Shown in pieces: positions 1 through 11,466 of a stretch of DNA of 64,000 nucleotides; within the stretch, counting starts at the first letter, position 1, and each line of letters begins with the position of its first letter. This DNA is from Unio delphinus (lineage: Eukaryota > Mollusca > Bivalvia > Unionida > Unionidae), in the NCBI GenBank assembly GCA_029339505.1, contig JAQISU010000003.1, forward strand, positions 19,351,001 to 19,415,000. Reading direction: 5' to 3'. The notes under the pieces were generated by a model. The model saw only the letters and a program-made list of their open reading frames with translations. It searched no databases and was not told where the DNA came from. The position numbers and the translations under genes were made by a program.

Positions 1-1143
1 TGAGTGGAATACTATCTCTGTGAGGAATTTAAATACATTGGTATTATTTCAGATTTTTAAAAGCTGTAAATAAGCAAAAAGAGCCATGCATCTTCTCTGT
101 AAAAGAATTAAAAAATTTGCACATTCCAATAGATTTACAGTAACAACTACCTATTTTGCTAATATGAAAATACACAGCTTGTTGAAAATGTTCACATCAA
201 ATTCATATGATATATAACAAAACTTGAAAGAGTACACCAGTTGCATTACTTTATTCAGAACTTAATAGCAAGCCAATTGACATTGATATTGAATGTCGCA
301 TGATTGGATATTGGATCTCAATAGTAAATTCAAAATAGTCCAGTATTTCTAAAAAGTTATACAGTAACATATTGAGTAATATCCATTCCATTTCAGCTTT
401 ACTTATAAATGGTATATTAGAAACATAATGATTTAATTTGTTAGAATTGATCTACTCTACCAAGCATCAGTGGAGAGTAAGATGAGAAGATATGTTGAAA
501 AGTAGAGATTTAAACTCTGAGAAGAATTTGATATCTCTAGAAAGTAATGTTCATTTACCTTTACTAAAATTTAGAACTAGCAACCACAAACTTCAAGTGG
601 TTGAGTCAGGGATTTGAGAAAACATAACAAGACAGGACAGAAAATGTATTGTGTACAATGGGGATGACATAGGTGATAAATTTCACTATTAATATTTCTG
701 TCCTGTTTTTCTCAAGACACATGTAAATTCTTACCATTTTGTTACTGTATTAATCCTAATGTAATACATTTTTGTAAACAGTTTTCTGCTTAGTATTAAC
801 AAGTCTTTCAAAATTTGTTGACATAATTATGAAAACAAATGTATGTAACTGCCAGTAACATATGATTGACATCACCAACTGGTTGTGCAAATGCACAAGT
901 ACCGGTATGTATATGTTTTTAGGCATGTCCACATATGTAGCCTTCATGCATGGATGGATAGGTATTAATAGTGTATTTGTACATCATAAGATATTAATGT
1001 AGAACCCATTTATTTTGTCATATATCTATATGCTGTCTGCATGTGGCCTGAGATTTAGGTTGATCTGTTCTGTATTAAAGATTATTGGCAAGTTTGTGGA
1101 CAGTGCCGACACTGTATTCCACATATGAAACACAAAGCACCAT
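1..1143. other. No recognised gene or repeat
   Basis: AT-rich sequence without coding signals. The longest open frame (63 codons, minus strand near 756-947) has no recognisable composition or motif. Confidence 0.5.
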
Positions 1144-1602
1144 TACCGTATTTTCCGGCCTATAAATCGATACTTTTTTACTTGAAAGTCAGGTCTTCGT
1201 CTAGTACTCCGAATCGACTTATGTTTGGATTGTGTCATTGAAAGTTTATATAAGTTACGTTTATAACTACAGGTAATAAAATGAACTACAACATGGATTT
1301 GCTTTCATTTATAATAAAACAAGCATGGAATCTTTATTCAGCTGTGTCAGTTGATAACACAATAATTAGCAGTGACTTGTTCAGAAGTAAAATCTCAAGC
1401 ATGTTAGCATCGGTAATGCAATTTCACGATTGCTGGTAATATGGAATATCATACAACAATACCATTATTAGTGTAAAATACGAATGCAAGATATTGACCT
1501 GGCCTCTGATTCGATTTATATATAGACGAATGATAGAACATTTACAAAATTGGCGAATTCGACTTATACTCTGAATCGACTTCTAGGCCGGAAAATATGG
1601 TA
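1144..1602. mobile_element. MITE with CCGTATTTTCCGGCCTA terminal inverted repeats
   Basis: The left end is TA-CCGTATTTTCCGGCCTA and the right end is TAGGCCGGAAAATATGG-TA, so a 17-bp inverted repeat with one mismatch flanks 425 bp, with TA on both outer sides. Subterminal copies of a TCGACTTAT-like motif occur at both ends. No transposase frame is present. The terminus CCGTATTT is shared with the larger element at 48177-50477. Confidence 0.8.
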
Positions 1603-4567
1603 TTTCATTTTTTCATGGAAACTGTCAGACACATAAATTCCTGTGATTCCAGAAAAACTGAGTAATTGACCTTGCAAAGCTCAATTTTATAACTCCTGTT
1701 TGATGGAATTTTACTTTGTAAAGCACATACTTCATACACCATATTGATATTAGTTCCTCTGGAGTGTACAACATCCAACGACAAAGCAGAACCACCTGTA
1801 TGTAATGCTTGGTATAAAGAGGTACTTGAGATATTCTTCAGCAGTCATGCAGGAGCAGACTGTAGAAGATCATTTCTTTATGATTTGATGGGAGCTATGA
1901 AATCAGAAATATCACATGATCAGTTGACTGGATGCCATGAGATAAATACTATCATATATTCCATTTTGAACCTAAATTAAATGTCACTATATTTGTGAAA
2001 ATCTAGTGCCGTGATTCTGGTTGATGATCCATACATTAAACATACTTGTTTATAATTCCATGTATCGGGCATATACAACTTTCTCTAGGGTGCAGGCTAA
2101 TAAATGACTTTTAAAGCCAGAATACAGTTTGCTGTAAATTAACCAATAAAACAAGTTGGTAAGTTGCATATGTCTGCTATAAATAGGTCCATGCATCAAT
2201 CATACTTGTTTGAATTCAATATATCAATAATATATGTTGATAGGTTCTATACATTCAGCATATGATTTGGCATACAGGATAATGTGTCATTGTTAAATTC
2301 CATGCTTTGATCATTTCCATTTAGGCATGATACTATTTTTGTTGAAATTTATGTGTTTATGTTGGGAGTCAGGTTTATTTATCATTCATTTGCAGTAATA
2401 ATAGCAATAATACTAACAACATTAAGGACCTCAGATATTGACATATATACAGGCTATTGTATAAAATGTAGCTGAGAAACAAGTATCATACAATGAAGGT
2501 ATTATGGATTAGTGTACAAAATCATACAGATTATGGATTCAGCTTAAATTTTTTACTTGAGCTTGACCAGATTCAAGTTCATTGTGTACCTGACCAGTAA
2601 CTTTCATTTTGTAAACACATAATGCTTAGTTAATATTTTTCTCTTAGGTTCAATATTAGGATCATTATCAGTGGAGGTAAATCTGTTTATATGGTTTGTG
2701 TCTAGGACATTGGTATTCCCCATGGATAAACTTGTTTTACCTGGTGTTTACCATGTACTTAATTTTTAAGTTTATTAACAGATTTTATCTTGTTCAGAAC
2801 TTCAAATATTTTAGAAATGAACTGTTGATCCTCATCCTGGTTCTATTTTTGTGTCATTTCTTTTTTTATAATCTTGTTTACCTGATAAATTATTCATTCT
2901 TCCATTAAACATATGAGGCAGAATCAGTCTTCTTGTTGTTTTCAATATTTAATTTGGGTGGAATTATTTTTTCAAATTATTATTCACTGGAGATACAAAC
3001 TGATTGATAATTTTCTTGGACTGGAACATTAATTTGGAATTATTGTGAATTCAGACAACAACACATTTGGATTAAAATACTGTAATTCATCTAAAGACTT
3101 AGTACATCATCACACACTAGACGATTGGCATATTACCACATTAAAGGCACTACAACACTTTCAGTCTTGGAACTTAATTGGAATACAACTGGAATTCAGA
3201 TGGAACTTTATTCTTTAGAACTTATGATAAAACTATTGGACCATTTAGATATTAATTTACAATATCATAAGTTATTTTTAAATTTTAACTTTGTATTTTA
3301 GGGAAATAATTATTTGTTGAGCTTTACAAACTGTTTCTTTTCTTCACACTTTTCAATTACCTAGTGTAAGACCACAGAGCTGTTATTAGTGGAAACTCAG
3401 TGAAATGGTAAAAAACAATTTGTAGAGATAATTTCACAGTACATTCTGTCAAGGTCAGCATGACTTGAAACCATTAACTTTGGTTTATGAGCTAGACTTG
3501 CAATAAATTGTGACTTCAAGGGATGGGATCTGCTCTAATTAGGGCAAGAATTCAATTTTAATTAGAATATGTTTGATAACAGTCTAACATATGTCCTTGT
3601 ATTGTCAATAGTGGCAAAATAATGTGTTCAGACAAACTAGAGAAAATGTTAGGAAGGTTTGGACCATTTGAAACAAGTGTCATAAAATAATATTTTCCAG
3701 AAGAGTTATTAATAAAGATGGACTAGAGAGAATTATTTTGACCAGTGGGAGTGATACAAGAAAGTAATCTTGATTGGCCAAGCTAAACAATGTTGTGTAT
3801 GTTCCCAGACAGAATTTATATGTTTAAGAAATTTCCTCATGAAATTATTCAAAGTGTCTGAGACAAGCTCAAATTTAGCTCTGAGAATTAGTAAAATGTA
3901 CATTTTCTTGTTCAATTTTCTAAGGGGCATGTGTTATGAAGTGAGGGACAAAAAGGATAGAGATTTGACTTCATAGAAAGGTGCAAGACTTGAATTAACT
4001 TAATTAAGCACAAGGATAGTCTCAGTTGTATACAAAGTTCATTTGATGTATGTATGTTTTTATTTGTTGAATTTATTCATTTTAAATTCATACTTCAGCT
4101 TTTCCTTGAGTTCAGAAAATAATCATGGATGTTATATGATTCATCTGTTGTAACAATGTCATACAATATTTTATTGGTATGAATGATTTCAGATTTAGTT
4201 GTTTAACCAATATTAATGAGTACAAATACACTTTGCTAACTCGATACACCTGACGTAGCCTTAATATGACCATATTATCTTGTACGGTTGTTTGGTTGTT
4301 TTCTTTAAATACTTCGTAGTTGCAAAGGATAAAGTAAGTTCTAAATATATTACTACTCAACTGGTCCAGACACGTGCTATTGAGATTACACAGCATATGC
4401 TTTTTAACTACATCTCATGACCATGTGGTTGTACACATCTGACCTATATAAAAAAAGTGGGCCAGACTCTTATCTTTAAAAAAAGGTTGAGAAACTCCCA
4501 AAAACTAAGACCTCACTTCACTAGAATTCCATCAAGACTTAATTTTTTTTAATTCCTGAATTCATCC
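1603..4567. other. No recognised gene; AT-rich
   Basis: There are no clear exons. A 78-codon open frame at 1744-1980 has protein-like composition but no recognised family and no convincing splice context. The 2400-2900 and 3000-3700 stretches are simple AT-rich DNA. Confidence 0.45.
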
Positions 4568-4571
4568 TTAA

Positions 4572-4882
4572 CCCTTTCATCACTACAAACCTTTTTTCAG
4601 ATTTAGCGGAAGTAACTCTGTACACCCTATGGACTGCTTTACCAGTCTGGGGCAGTATGCTTATTTAAAGTTTGCACCTGTATTTTAAAAGTTATAATAT
4701 ATATGCACATTTTGTTGAATTATTCATTCAAATTGACTTCTAACCTTTATTTTGATATTCAGATCTCTATAAAATTGGCAAAGTTATGTTCTTTCAGAGT
4801 CAACAGGTCATTCTGCTTTACAAGTCTAAAGTTACTTAGTGTTAAGGGCTTGAAGCCTGAAAGTTACTTAGTGATGAAAGGG
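4572..4882. mobile_element. piggyBac-like MITE (TTAA target duplication)
   Basis: A 311-bp element is flanked by TTAA at 4568-4571 and 4883-4886. The ends form a perfect 14-bp inverted repeat, CCCTTTCATCACTA. TTAA duplication plus CCC-starting termini is the piggyBac signature. No transposase frame is present, so it is non-autonomous. Confidence 0.82.
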
Positions 4883-5175
4883 TTAATATCCTAACTGTTT
4901 TCTTTGTAAACTGAAACTCCAAATATTGAAACAATATTCAGCCTCAAATTTCAATTTTACGCTCATGCTCTACTCACTGAAACTCCTTTAAAACTTGGAA
5001 ATCTATTTCGGCTGCTAAATTCCTGACACACACATAGAACAGATTACAATTATGTTCTGTAGTGGGCTGATTGTGACAAAGGTCATGCTTTCTTAAAACA
5101 ATACTTGGCACAATTTCCAATCCAGATTAAGGCTGACAGGAGGCAAATCTGAAATCTACAAAAGAGCCAGCAATG

Positions 5176-5500
5176 TGTGTACGTGTGTGATTAGGATTTT
5201 TAACATAGTTTTAAAAAAATTCAGTCATTTAGCTAAGATGTCTGCAGTGTGGTATTTTATAGTGATTTCAACCACCGGGGCATCATGCCGCATAAATGTA
5301 GCATGATGTCCCACCCAGTCACATTATCCTGACACCTGTTCAACCAGACCTGTTACTTAACACTAACCTCTTAATGTTGAATGGCAAGCGAGGCAGCTGT
5401 AAATACCAATATTTTAAAGTTTTTGGTATGACTCTGCAAGGATTTAAACCCATGACCTTTCGCTTCTGAAGCAGACACTCTAACCACTTGGCTCACCCGG
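5176..5500 (-). mobile_element. tRNA-derived SINE, family A, full length
   Basis: The tRNA-like head is on the minus strand near 5500 (A-box like AGTGGTTAGAGTG, B-box like GGGTTTAAATCC). The body holds the GGCATCATGC / GCATGATGTCCC hairpin, and the tail reads AAAATCCTAATCACAC followed by CA repeats. A perfect 12-bp target-site duplication, GAGCCAGCAATG, lies at 5164-5175 and 5501-5512. Confidence 0.9.
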
Positions 5501-5810
5501 GAGCCAGCAATGAATTTTTAATAACTAAGTGCTTGGAGGTAAGCCATTTAAGAAAGATTATGTTTATATGCTTATTATCTAATTTTAGTTGATGCTATAC
5601 ATTTATATACATGATCAATAGAATATTGTTGGCTGGTATTGTTGTAAATTAAGTATCAGGCTGTATTAACAGGCACATGGTCTTATTTTTGATTGATGCA
5701 TTCAAGGCTTAGATATGAGAAACATCTCCTGTATTGTCTTGGGGCTAAGATTGATTGTGCATCTTATGATGAGGGCTGTATTTCTGTTTTGAATAATTAT
5801 ATATATATAA

Positions 5811-5887
5811 TGGATTTTATCCAGATTTTGGTGTGTAACTTTCAGTTGATGAAGTCTCATAAGAGTTAAATTTACAGCTTTTTCTGT

Positions 5888-5893
<6 letters not shown>
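5811..5893. repeat. 83-bp exact duplication, copy 1
   Basis: This segment, starting TGGATTTTATCCAG and ending TTCTGTCATCAT, recurs base for base at 8008-8090. This copy is bordered by AT repeats on both sides. Confidence 0.92.
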
Positions 5894-5949
<56 letters not shown>

Positions 5950-5952
5950 TAT
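5892..5952. repeat. (AT)n microsatellite
   Basis: About 30 uninterrupted AT units with one slip near the right end. Confidence 0.97.
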
Positions 5953-6740
5953 CTCGTGTGACTGGATATTATGAGTTTTGGAAGAAATGCAAATTGTTCT
6001 GCTAATTCTTCATTAATAACATGGATTAAATATTAGCTTTCTTAATTTTGTTAAGTTTTATTCAGACAGACACTAATGCTCTCATAATTACATTCTTTTT
6101 CTTCCTTAGTCTCATCAGTAGACTATGGTGAACCAAAAATACTCTGATCATATGATGAGAAAAAAATCCTAATCACACACACACACAACTTGTTGACAGT
6201 GTTTGGGATCCCCTGGTTAGAAATAATAAACTGATGAATGAAATGACTAAGGTTTGTGTATCCTTGATTCCTATTCTTTTTTAAATTACATGGGTGGTAC
6301 AATTGGGAGGATATGTGAATACTATAATAACATCTATGTTTGGGTTGGCACTGTGTAACAATGCCCTCTTAGTAAGAGGGGTGGTTAATTGGATTTGGCT
6401 GGCATCATCTAAAGGATGACCTCTCTTGATTTTATGGTCCGGTGTGAGTGGATAGATAAAACATCAACCAAGAACTGAGCAAGACTACTGGGAAGAAATA
6501 TTGCAATATGAGCCCCCTTAAAAAAGAACAAAGTAACAAATTTAATCAATAGAAAATTACTAGCAGCAACTCCACTTCAACCTAAGTTATGTAAACAGAA
6601 TTTAATACAAGTGTCTAATTTGGATTTACTGGTATTTCATCATAATAACAAGTGATGAAAAGAGCGCAATGTTCATGACTGATTGCATCACCTTCCTCTC
6701 TTGACCCGTGTATCACACATCTTCCTATTCTCTCTAGTCT
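5953..6740. other. No recognised gene
   Basis: AT-rich sequence. A short AAAAAAATCCTAATC run followed by CA repeats (about 6162-6187) looks like the 3' tail of a family-A SINE with no body attached. Nothing else is recognised. Confidence 0.45.
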
Positions 6741-6900
6741 TCCTATTCTGAACTCTTCTTCTCTTTCTGGACTTCTTAATCTTTTATTCTGAACATGTCT
6801 TTTCTTTCTGGACTTCTTAGTCTTTTATTCTGAACATGTCTTTTCTTTCTGGGCTTCTTAGTCTTTTATTCTGAACATGTCTTTTCTTTCTGGGCTTCTG
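6741..6900. repeat. 41-bp tandem repeat, about 3.5 copies
   Basis: The unit contains TCTTTTCTTTCTGGACTTCT and TTTTATTCTGAACATG. The copies are nearly identical except for GGAC/GGGC variants. A minus-strand frame through it is just the repeat. Confidence 0.88.
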
Positions 6901-7645
6901 TCTTTGGACTATCCTGTCTCTCCCAGAAATCTGTTTCCTTAATACTGTTCTCTTCCAAACTTGTGTGTTCTAGCACTAAAACCTGTCTTTTCTTACAAGA
7001 CAGCCACCTAGTCCTCTTTTCTTGTTTTATGAGGAAAGCACTATTCCTTTTAGGCTTCCTCAGATAAAAACACTTCCCCTCTCTGTTATGTTTTGACCAA
7101 AGAATTATGACCAAGGTCATCACATTAAATTGACATTACTTCCAAAGTGTACGCCTTAATGTACTCTGACCAATTGTAAGCAGCGGTTCCCAAGATAATA
7201 ATTTTTTCGTCCGATTTTATGATAGCCTAGAATCTCTGAACTACGTTGCATATCAAATTCCCTTTGATAATGACTATTTGACATGGGTTCCAGTTCCAGT
7301 TATGGCTGGTAACTCAAATGTTTACATTCTCAGGACAACGTGATAATGTCCCAGTCAAATCTCAATGAGTTGTAGATGCTTGCCTTTCAAGTTTAACATT
7401 GAAATGGGGTGGAGAAATAAAAAAGGTTGAAGTGACCCTTCACAAAGACCTTTATGGTTTATATGTGATACAGTTTTAATGCTCAATGTGTTCAGCTTTA
7501 AGGTTCAATACCAATTCAAAATTCGACACTTTACACACAGAAACAAGGAAATTCACATATATAGCACAGTGTCTAAACTCCTGAATGTAGTTCTTAATGA
7601 GACTTACACACGCAAGATAGTCGATCTGAAATAAAGAAAGTAGTG
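6901..7645. other. No recognised gene or repeat
   Basis: Unique-looking AT-rich sequence; no exon-like signal seen. Confidence 0.45.
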
Positions 7646-7764
7646 TTGACAAAGAAAGTACTGTATTGACAAAGAAAGTACCGTATTGACAAAAAAAGTG
7701 CCATATTGACAAAAAAGAAGTACCATAATGATAAAGAAAGTACCGTGTTGACAAAGAAAGTACC
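7646..7764. repeat. 20-bp tandem repeat, about 6 copies
   Basis: The unit TTGACAAAGAAAGTACCGTA is repeated with small indels. Two overlapping minus-strand open frames here are translations of the array and not genes. Confidence 0.9.
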
Positions 7765-8007
7765 AGGAATGCAATCCTGCATATGGAAAATTTAAGCTTA
7801 TTATCCTTTATTGATAAGGACAATAAAATTCCTTTACAAAAATGTATGTTAGTAAATAAGACATTTATTACTCCCACACCTGACGAAGTCAGCAGAGTGC
7901 TATGGTACTGTACATTAATATCCATCAAGCGTGTATGTTCATCTTTTTGTCTTTCATTTCATCCATTTGCAGTTTTGATTCTGCAACATAACTATATCTG
8001 GAATGAT

Positions 8008-8090
8008 TGGATTTTATCCAGATTTTGGTGTGTAACTTTCAGTTGATGAAGTCTCATAAGAGTTAAATTTACAGCTTTTTCTGTCATCAT
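8008..8090. repeat. 83-bp exact duplication, copy 2
   Basis: Identical to 5811-5893, in the same orientation about 2.2 kb away. The flanks differ from those of copy 1. Confidence 0.92.
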
Positions 8091-8169
8091 TTACTTGAGT
8101 TATAGTGGTAGATTGCAGAGACCCCTAACATTTTTGTATGCAACTAGTCTTTCCCTAGGATTGTTGGAC

Positions 8170-8305
8170 TTGATGAGATTTGGAATATAGCAACACATAT
8201 TTCTTGATGAGATTTGGAATATAGCAACACATATTTCTTGATGAGATTTGGAATATAGCAACACATATTTCTTGATGAGATTTGGAATATAGCAACACAT
8301 ATTTC
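8170..8305. repeat. 34-bp tandem repeat, 4 identical copies
   Basis: The unit begins TTGATGAGATTTGGAATATA and ends CACATATTTC. Four copies at 8170, 8204, 8238 and 8272 are identical, so the array is young. Confidence 0.95.
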
Positions 8306-8410
8306 TAGCACACCACATTATCATTTGCACAAATTGCAACCACAAAATATCCCATTTCTCCTAACTTGTATGTTTTACAACCTTTCTTTGTTTAAGTATT
8401 TCCTAAGGAA

Positions 8411-9190
8411 ACTGCAATGAGCTGTGCCCATTTTGTAATAGGAAATCGCAATGAGCTGGGCCCATTTTGTAATAGGAAATCGCAATGAGCAGGGCCCATT
8501 TTGTAATAGGAAATTGCAATGAGCTAGGCCCATTTTGTAATAGGAAATCGCATTGAGCTGGACCCTTTTTGTAATAGGAAATTACAATGAGCTGGGCCCA
8601 TTTTGTAATAGGAAATCGCAATGAGCTGGGCCCATTTTGTAATAGGAAATCGCAATGAGCTGGGCCCATTTTGTAATAGGAAATCACAATGAGCTGGATC
8701 CATTTTGTAATAGGAAATCCCAATGAGCTGGGCCCATTTTGTAATAGGAAATTGCAATGAGCTGGGCCCATTTTGTAATAGGAAATTGCATTTGAGCTGG
8801 GCCCTTTTTGTAATAGGAAATCGCAATGAGCTTGGCCCTTTCTGTAATTGGAAATTGCAATGAGTTGGGCCCATTTTGTAATAGAAAATTGCAATGAGCT
8901 GAGCCCATTTTGTAATAGGAAATTGCAATGAGCTGGGCCCATTTTGTAATAGGAATTCGCAATGAGCTTGGCATTTTTTGTAATAGGAAATTGCAATGAG
9001 CTGGGCCCATTTTGTAATAGGAAATCGCAATGAGCTGGGCCCATTTTGTAATAGGAAATTGCAATGAGCTGGGCCCATTTTGTAATAGGAAATTGCAATG
9101 AGCTGTGCCCATTTTGTAATAGGAAATCGCAATGAGCTTGGCCCTTTTTAAATTAGGAAATTGCATTTGAGCTGGGCCTTTTTTGTAATG
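8411..9190. repeat. 34-bp minisatellite, about 23 copies
   Basis: The unit contains GCAATGAGCTGGGCCCATTT and TGTAATAGGAAAT. Copies differ at a few positions (GCAATGAGCT/GCATTTGAGCT, CCATTTT/CCTTTTT). All three minus-strand frames stay open for 160-231 codons because a 34-bp unit cycles through the frames and contains no minus-strand stop. It has no known protein match and is best read as non-coding. Confidence 0.95.
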
Positions 9191-11185
9191 TACACATCAC
9201 TAACTGCACAGCATTCAGTTTAAAAAGGAGATATTGTAACTGCTAGACAAAACTATCAAGTTTACCTGGAGAAATTCTGAAATGATCCACTTTTATAGAC
9301 ATATGTTTAGGATGAAATCACACAATCAATCAGGATTTTTCCTTCTAATTTATATGAAGTCTTGATAAGTGGAACATTTTACTTGTCCAATACATTAATT
9401 TTCAGTTTGCCCTGGGCTGCCAGATTTGGATTTTCTATCTTGGCAGGAATGAAGTAAGAAGTTATATTAGATATAAATGTAACTAGTTTTCTAATTGTAT
9501 TGTGATTCTTAACCTTTATCACCATGTAATTTAACTTTTACAGCAGTCACACTAAGCTTACTCATAGTTCTATATGCAATTCCAGTCATCATTTAATCAC
9601 AGAATTTCATGAGTATTGTTTATTATATACAAGTATTACTGACATGAATATATGGCAGCACTTTGTAATACCTTTGTTGCTAGAATTAATGTATCACCAA
9701 ATAGAAGTTAAACCAGAACATGTGCTGATACCTATTGTGTTCCAACCAGTACTCCCAGGCAAAGGTGTGAAGCATCAGCAATTGACAGCTGTAGTGGAAG
9801 TTGCTGAACATTTATGCCCATCACTTTGCTGACTTGATCTTTGTGATTATTATAATATGATAAACAATTTTAAATTGTCATAAGGTCAACATTTTCAATT
9901 ATCTGTAATTAATTTTTCAGTTCACATTAAACAAAATGCTAAGTTGTAGACATGGTTGACTCTGGGCAGGCAACAGGTCAGTGCTATTAACTTGAGTTAT
10001 ATGCACATGTAACTTGCTGGCAAATGTGCTTCCATTACATTGTTGGGTGTGGCCCTGTTCTTCATTTAGATCCAGTAAGCAGAGCAGGTGGTAAACTCAG
10101 TGAACCAGATTATCTGAGATGGCACACATAGTGTGACTCTGAAGGTGTTATTGTTAGGTAAATTTATCTGATTATGTTTCATCATGGACTATGTGGGTAT
10201 GGTTATTTGTCATGTATGATTGGTGCTCTGGGGAGGATCACATTCAGTGTACGTTTTTGGATCAATAAGGATAAAATCAGTTTTTGCTTGAAATCAGTAT
10301 GGAATACATTAAAAACAGTCCACTGAACAGATTGGTGTGTATTGAATGTTTTCTTCTGCATGTATCTATTTGAACATTTCATGTGCCTGGAATTATTGTG
10401 ATTTATTGTGAATGGCGTTATGGCTCCAAATTATGTTGTAAACTGTTTTGTGAAGGAATGGTTTAGTGAGCAAACAAATGTCATTACCCGTCATGTCGGT
10501 GCTGAGGATAATGAGGTTTGCTATACTATGGTGTGTAATACTGACTTTGGTAAAGCGGATGTTGATTTCTTGGATTTTGTTAATTCTGATAGTGACACCA
10601 TGTTGTACAGTGAGGATATTGTTTGTGAAATTATAGTGATTGCCAGAAAGCAGCCAAATTATTAAACAAAGACAATTTTTCAAAAAGTGATTTTTATGAC
10701 TAACCAATGTTTACACATGCCTGTAACACTTTCATCAGATGGTAAAACTTGCAGGTTTATCATTTATTTTTCATGGTAACATGCATTTATACAAATTTGT
10801 GCTGCTTGAAATTTTATTACCATTACATATGAATTCTGATTTTGTCAGTAAAAATTATCCATGTACATGTATGTCAAATATCATTGACACTGACAAGTAC
10901 AAAAATATTCAGATAAATAACTTATGAATTGGGATATAACATTTGTCATTTGTAACATTAAAAAATATCTGTCCCTGTGAAAGGTATAAACAGTCTATAC
11001 TGTATATAACAAAAACAGTTAATTGTGCTTCAGTGGCACAATAACAATCCTGATTTTTGACAACAGTGTATTGGTACTACTTGATCATTGGCTCACTTTT
11101 AACAAGTCTAATTGCTGGAAAATGGAGGATAGTAAACAAATGTTTTCCATAATTAAATCATAGATACATTTATTCCAGTTTCCTG
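9191..11185. other. No recognised gene
   Basis: AT-rich DNA. An 85-codon open frame at 10408-10665 (plus) has an acidic, protein-like composition, but I recognise no family. The minus strand is also open across it for 104 codons. A 62-codon frame at 9644-9832 is likewise unassigned. Confidence 0.45.
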
Positions 11186-11199
11186 AAATTACATTCTGT

Positions 11200-11452
11200 T
11201 TGTTTTTTGTTTTTGTAGGGTTTTATCGCCATTTTCAGCACACCATAGCTATACATGGCAGTCAGTATTATTGGTGAAGGAAGAACCCATGAAAACCCCC
11301 AGAAAGAATCACCGACCCATGAGAAGCTACTGGCAAGCTTTCTCACATAACTATATTAGCCGAATCTGAGACTCAAACTAATGCAGACAGAGGTGAGATG
11401 GCAGTGATCCATAACGGAGAGCGCTTTAGACCACTCGGGCACTCGGGGTCCC
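11200..11452 (-). mobile_element. tRNA-derived SINE, family B
   Basis: On the minus strand: a tRNA-like head near 11450, the central block with AGAAAGAATCACCGACCCAT (plus-strand reading), and a T-rich stretch (A tail on minus) at 11200-11217. A perfect 14-bp target-site duplication, AAATTACATTCTGT, lies at 11186-11199 and 11453-11466. Confidence 0.9.
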
Positions 11453-11466
11453 AAATTACATTCTGT

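Noticed and set aside
1744..1980. Exon of an upstream gene (78 codons)
   Set aside because: Protein-like composition only; no known family and no convincing donor.
7476..7928. 150-codon minus-strand frame
   Set aside because: Its centre is the 20-bp tandem repeat and the rest has no motif; chance frame.
8403..9166. Three long overlapping minus-strand open frames (160-231 codons)
   Set aside because: They are translations of the 34-bp minisatellite in its three phases; no independent coding evidence.
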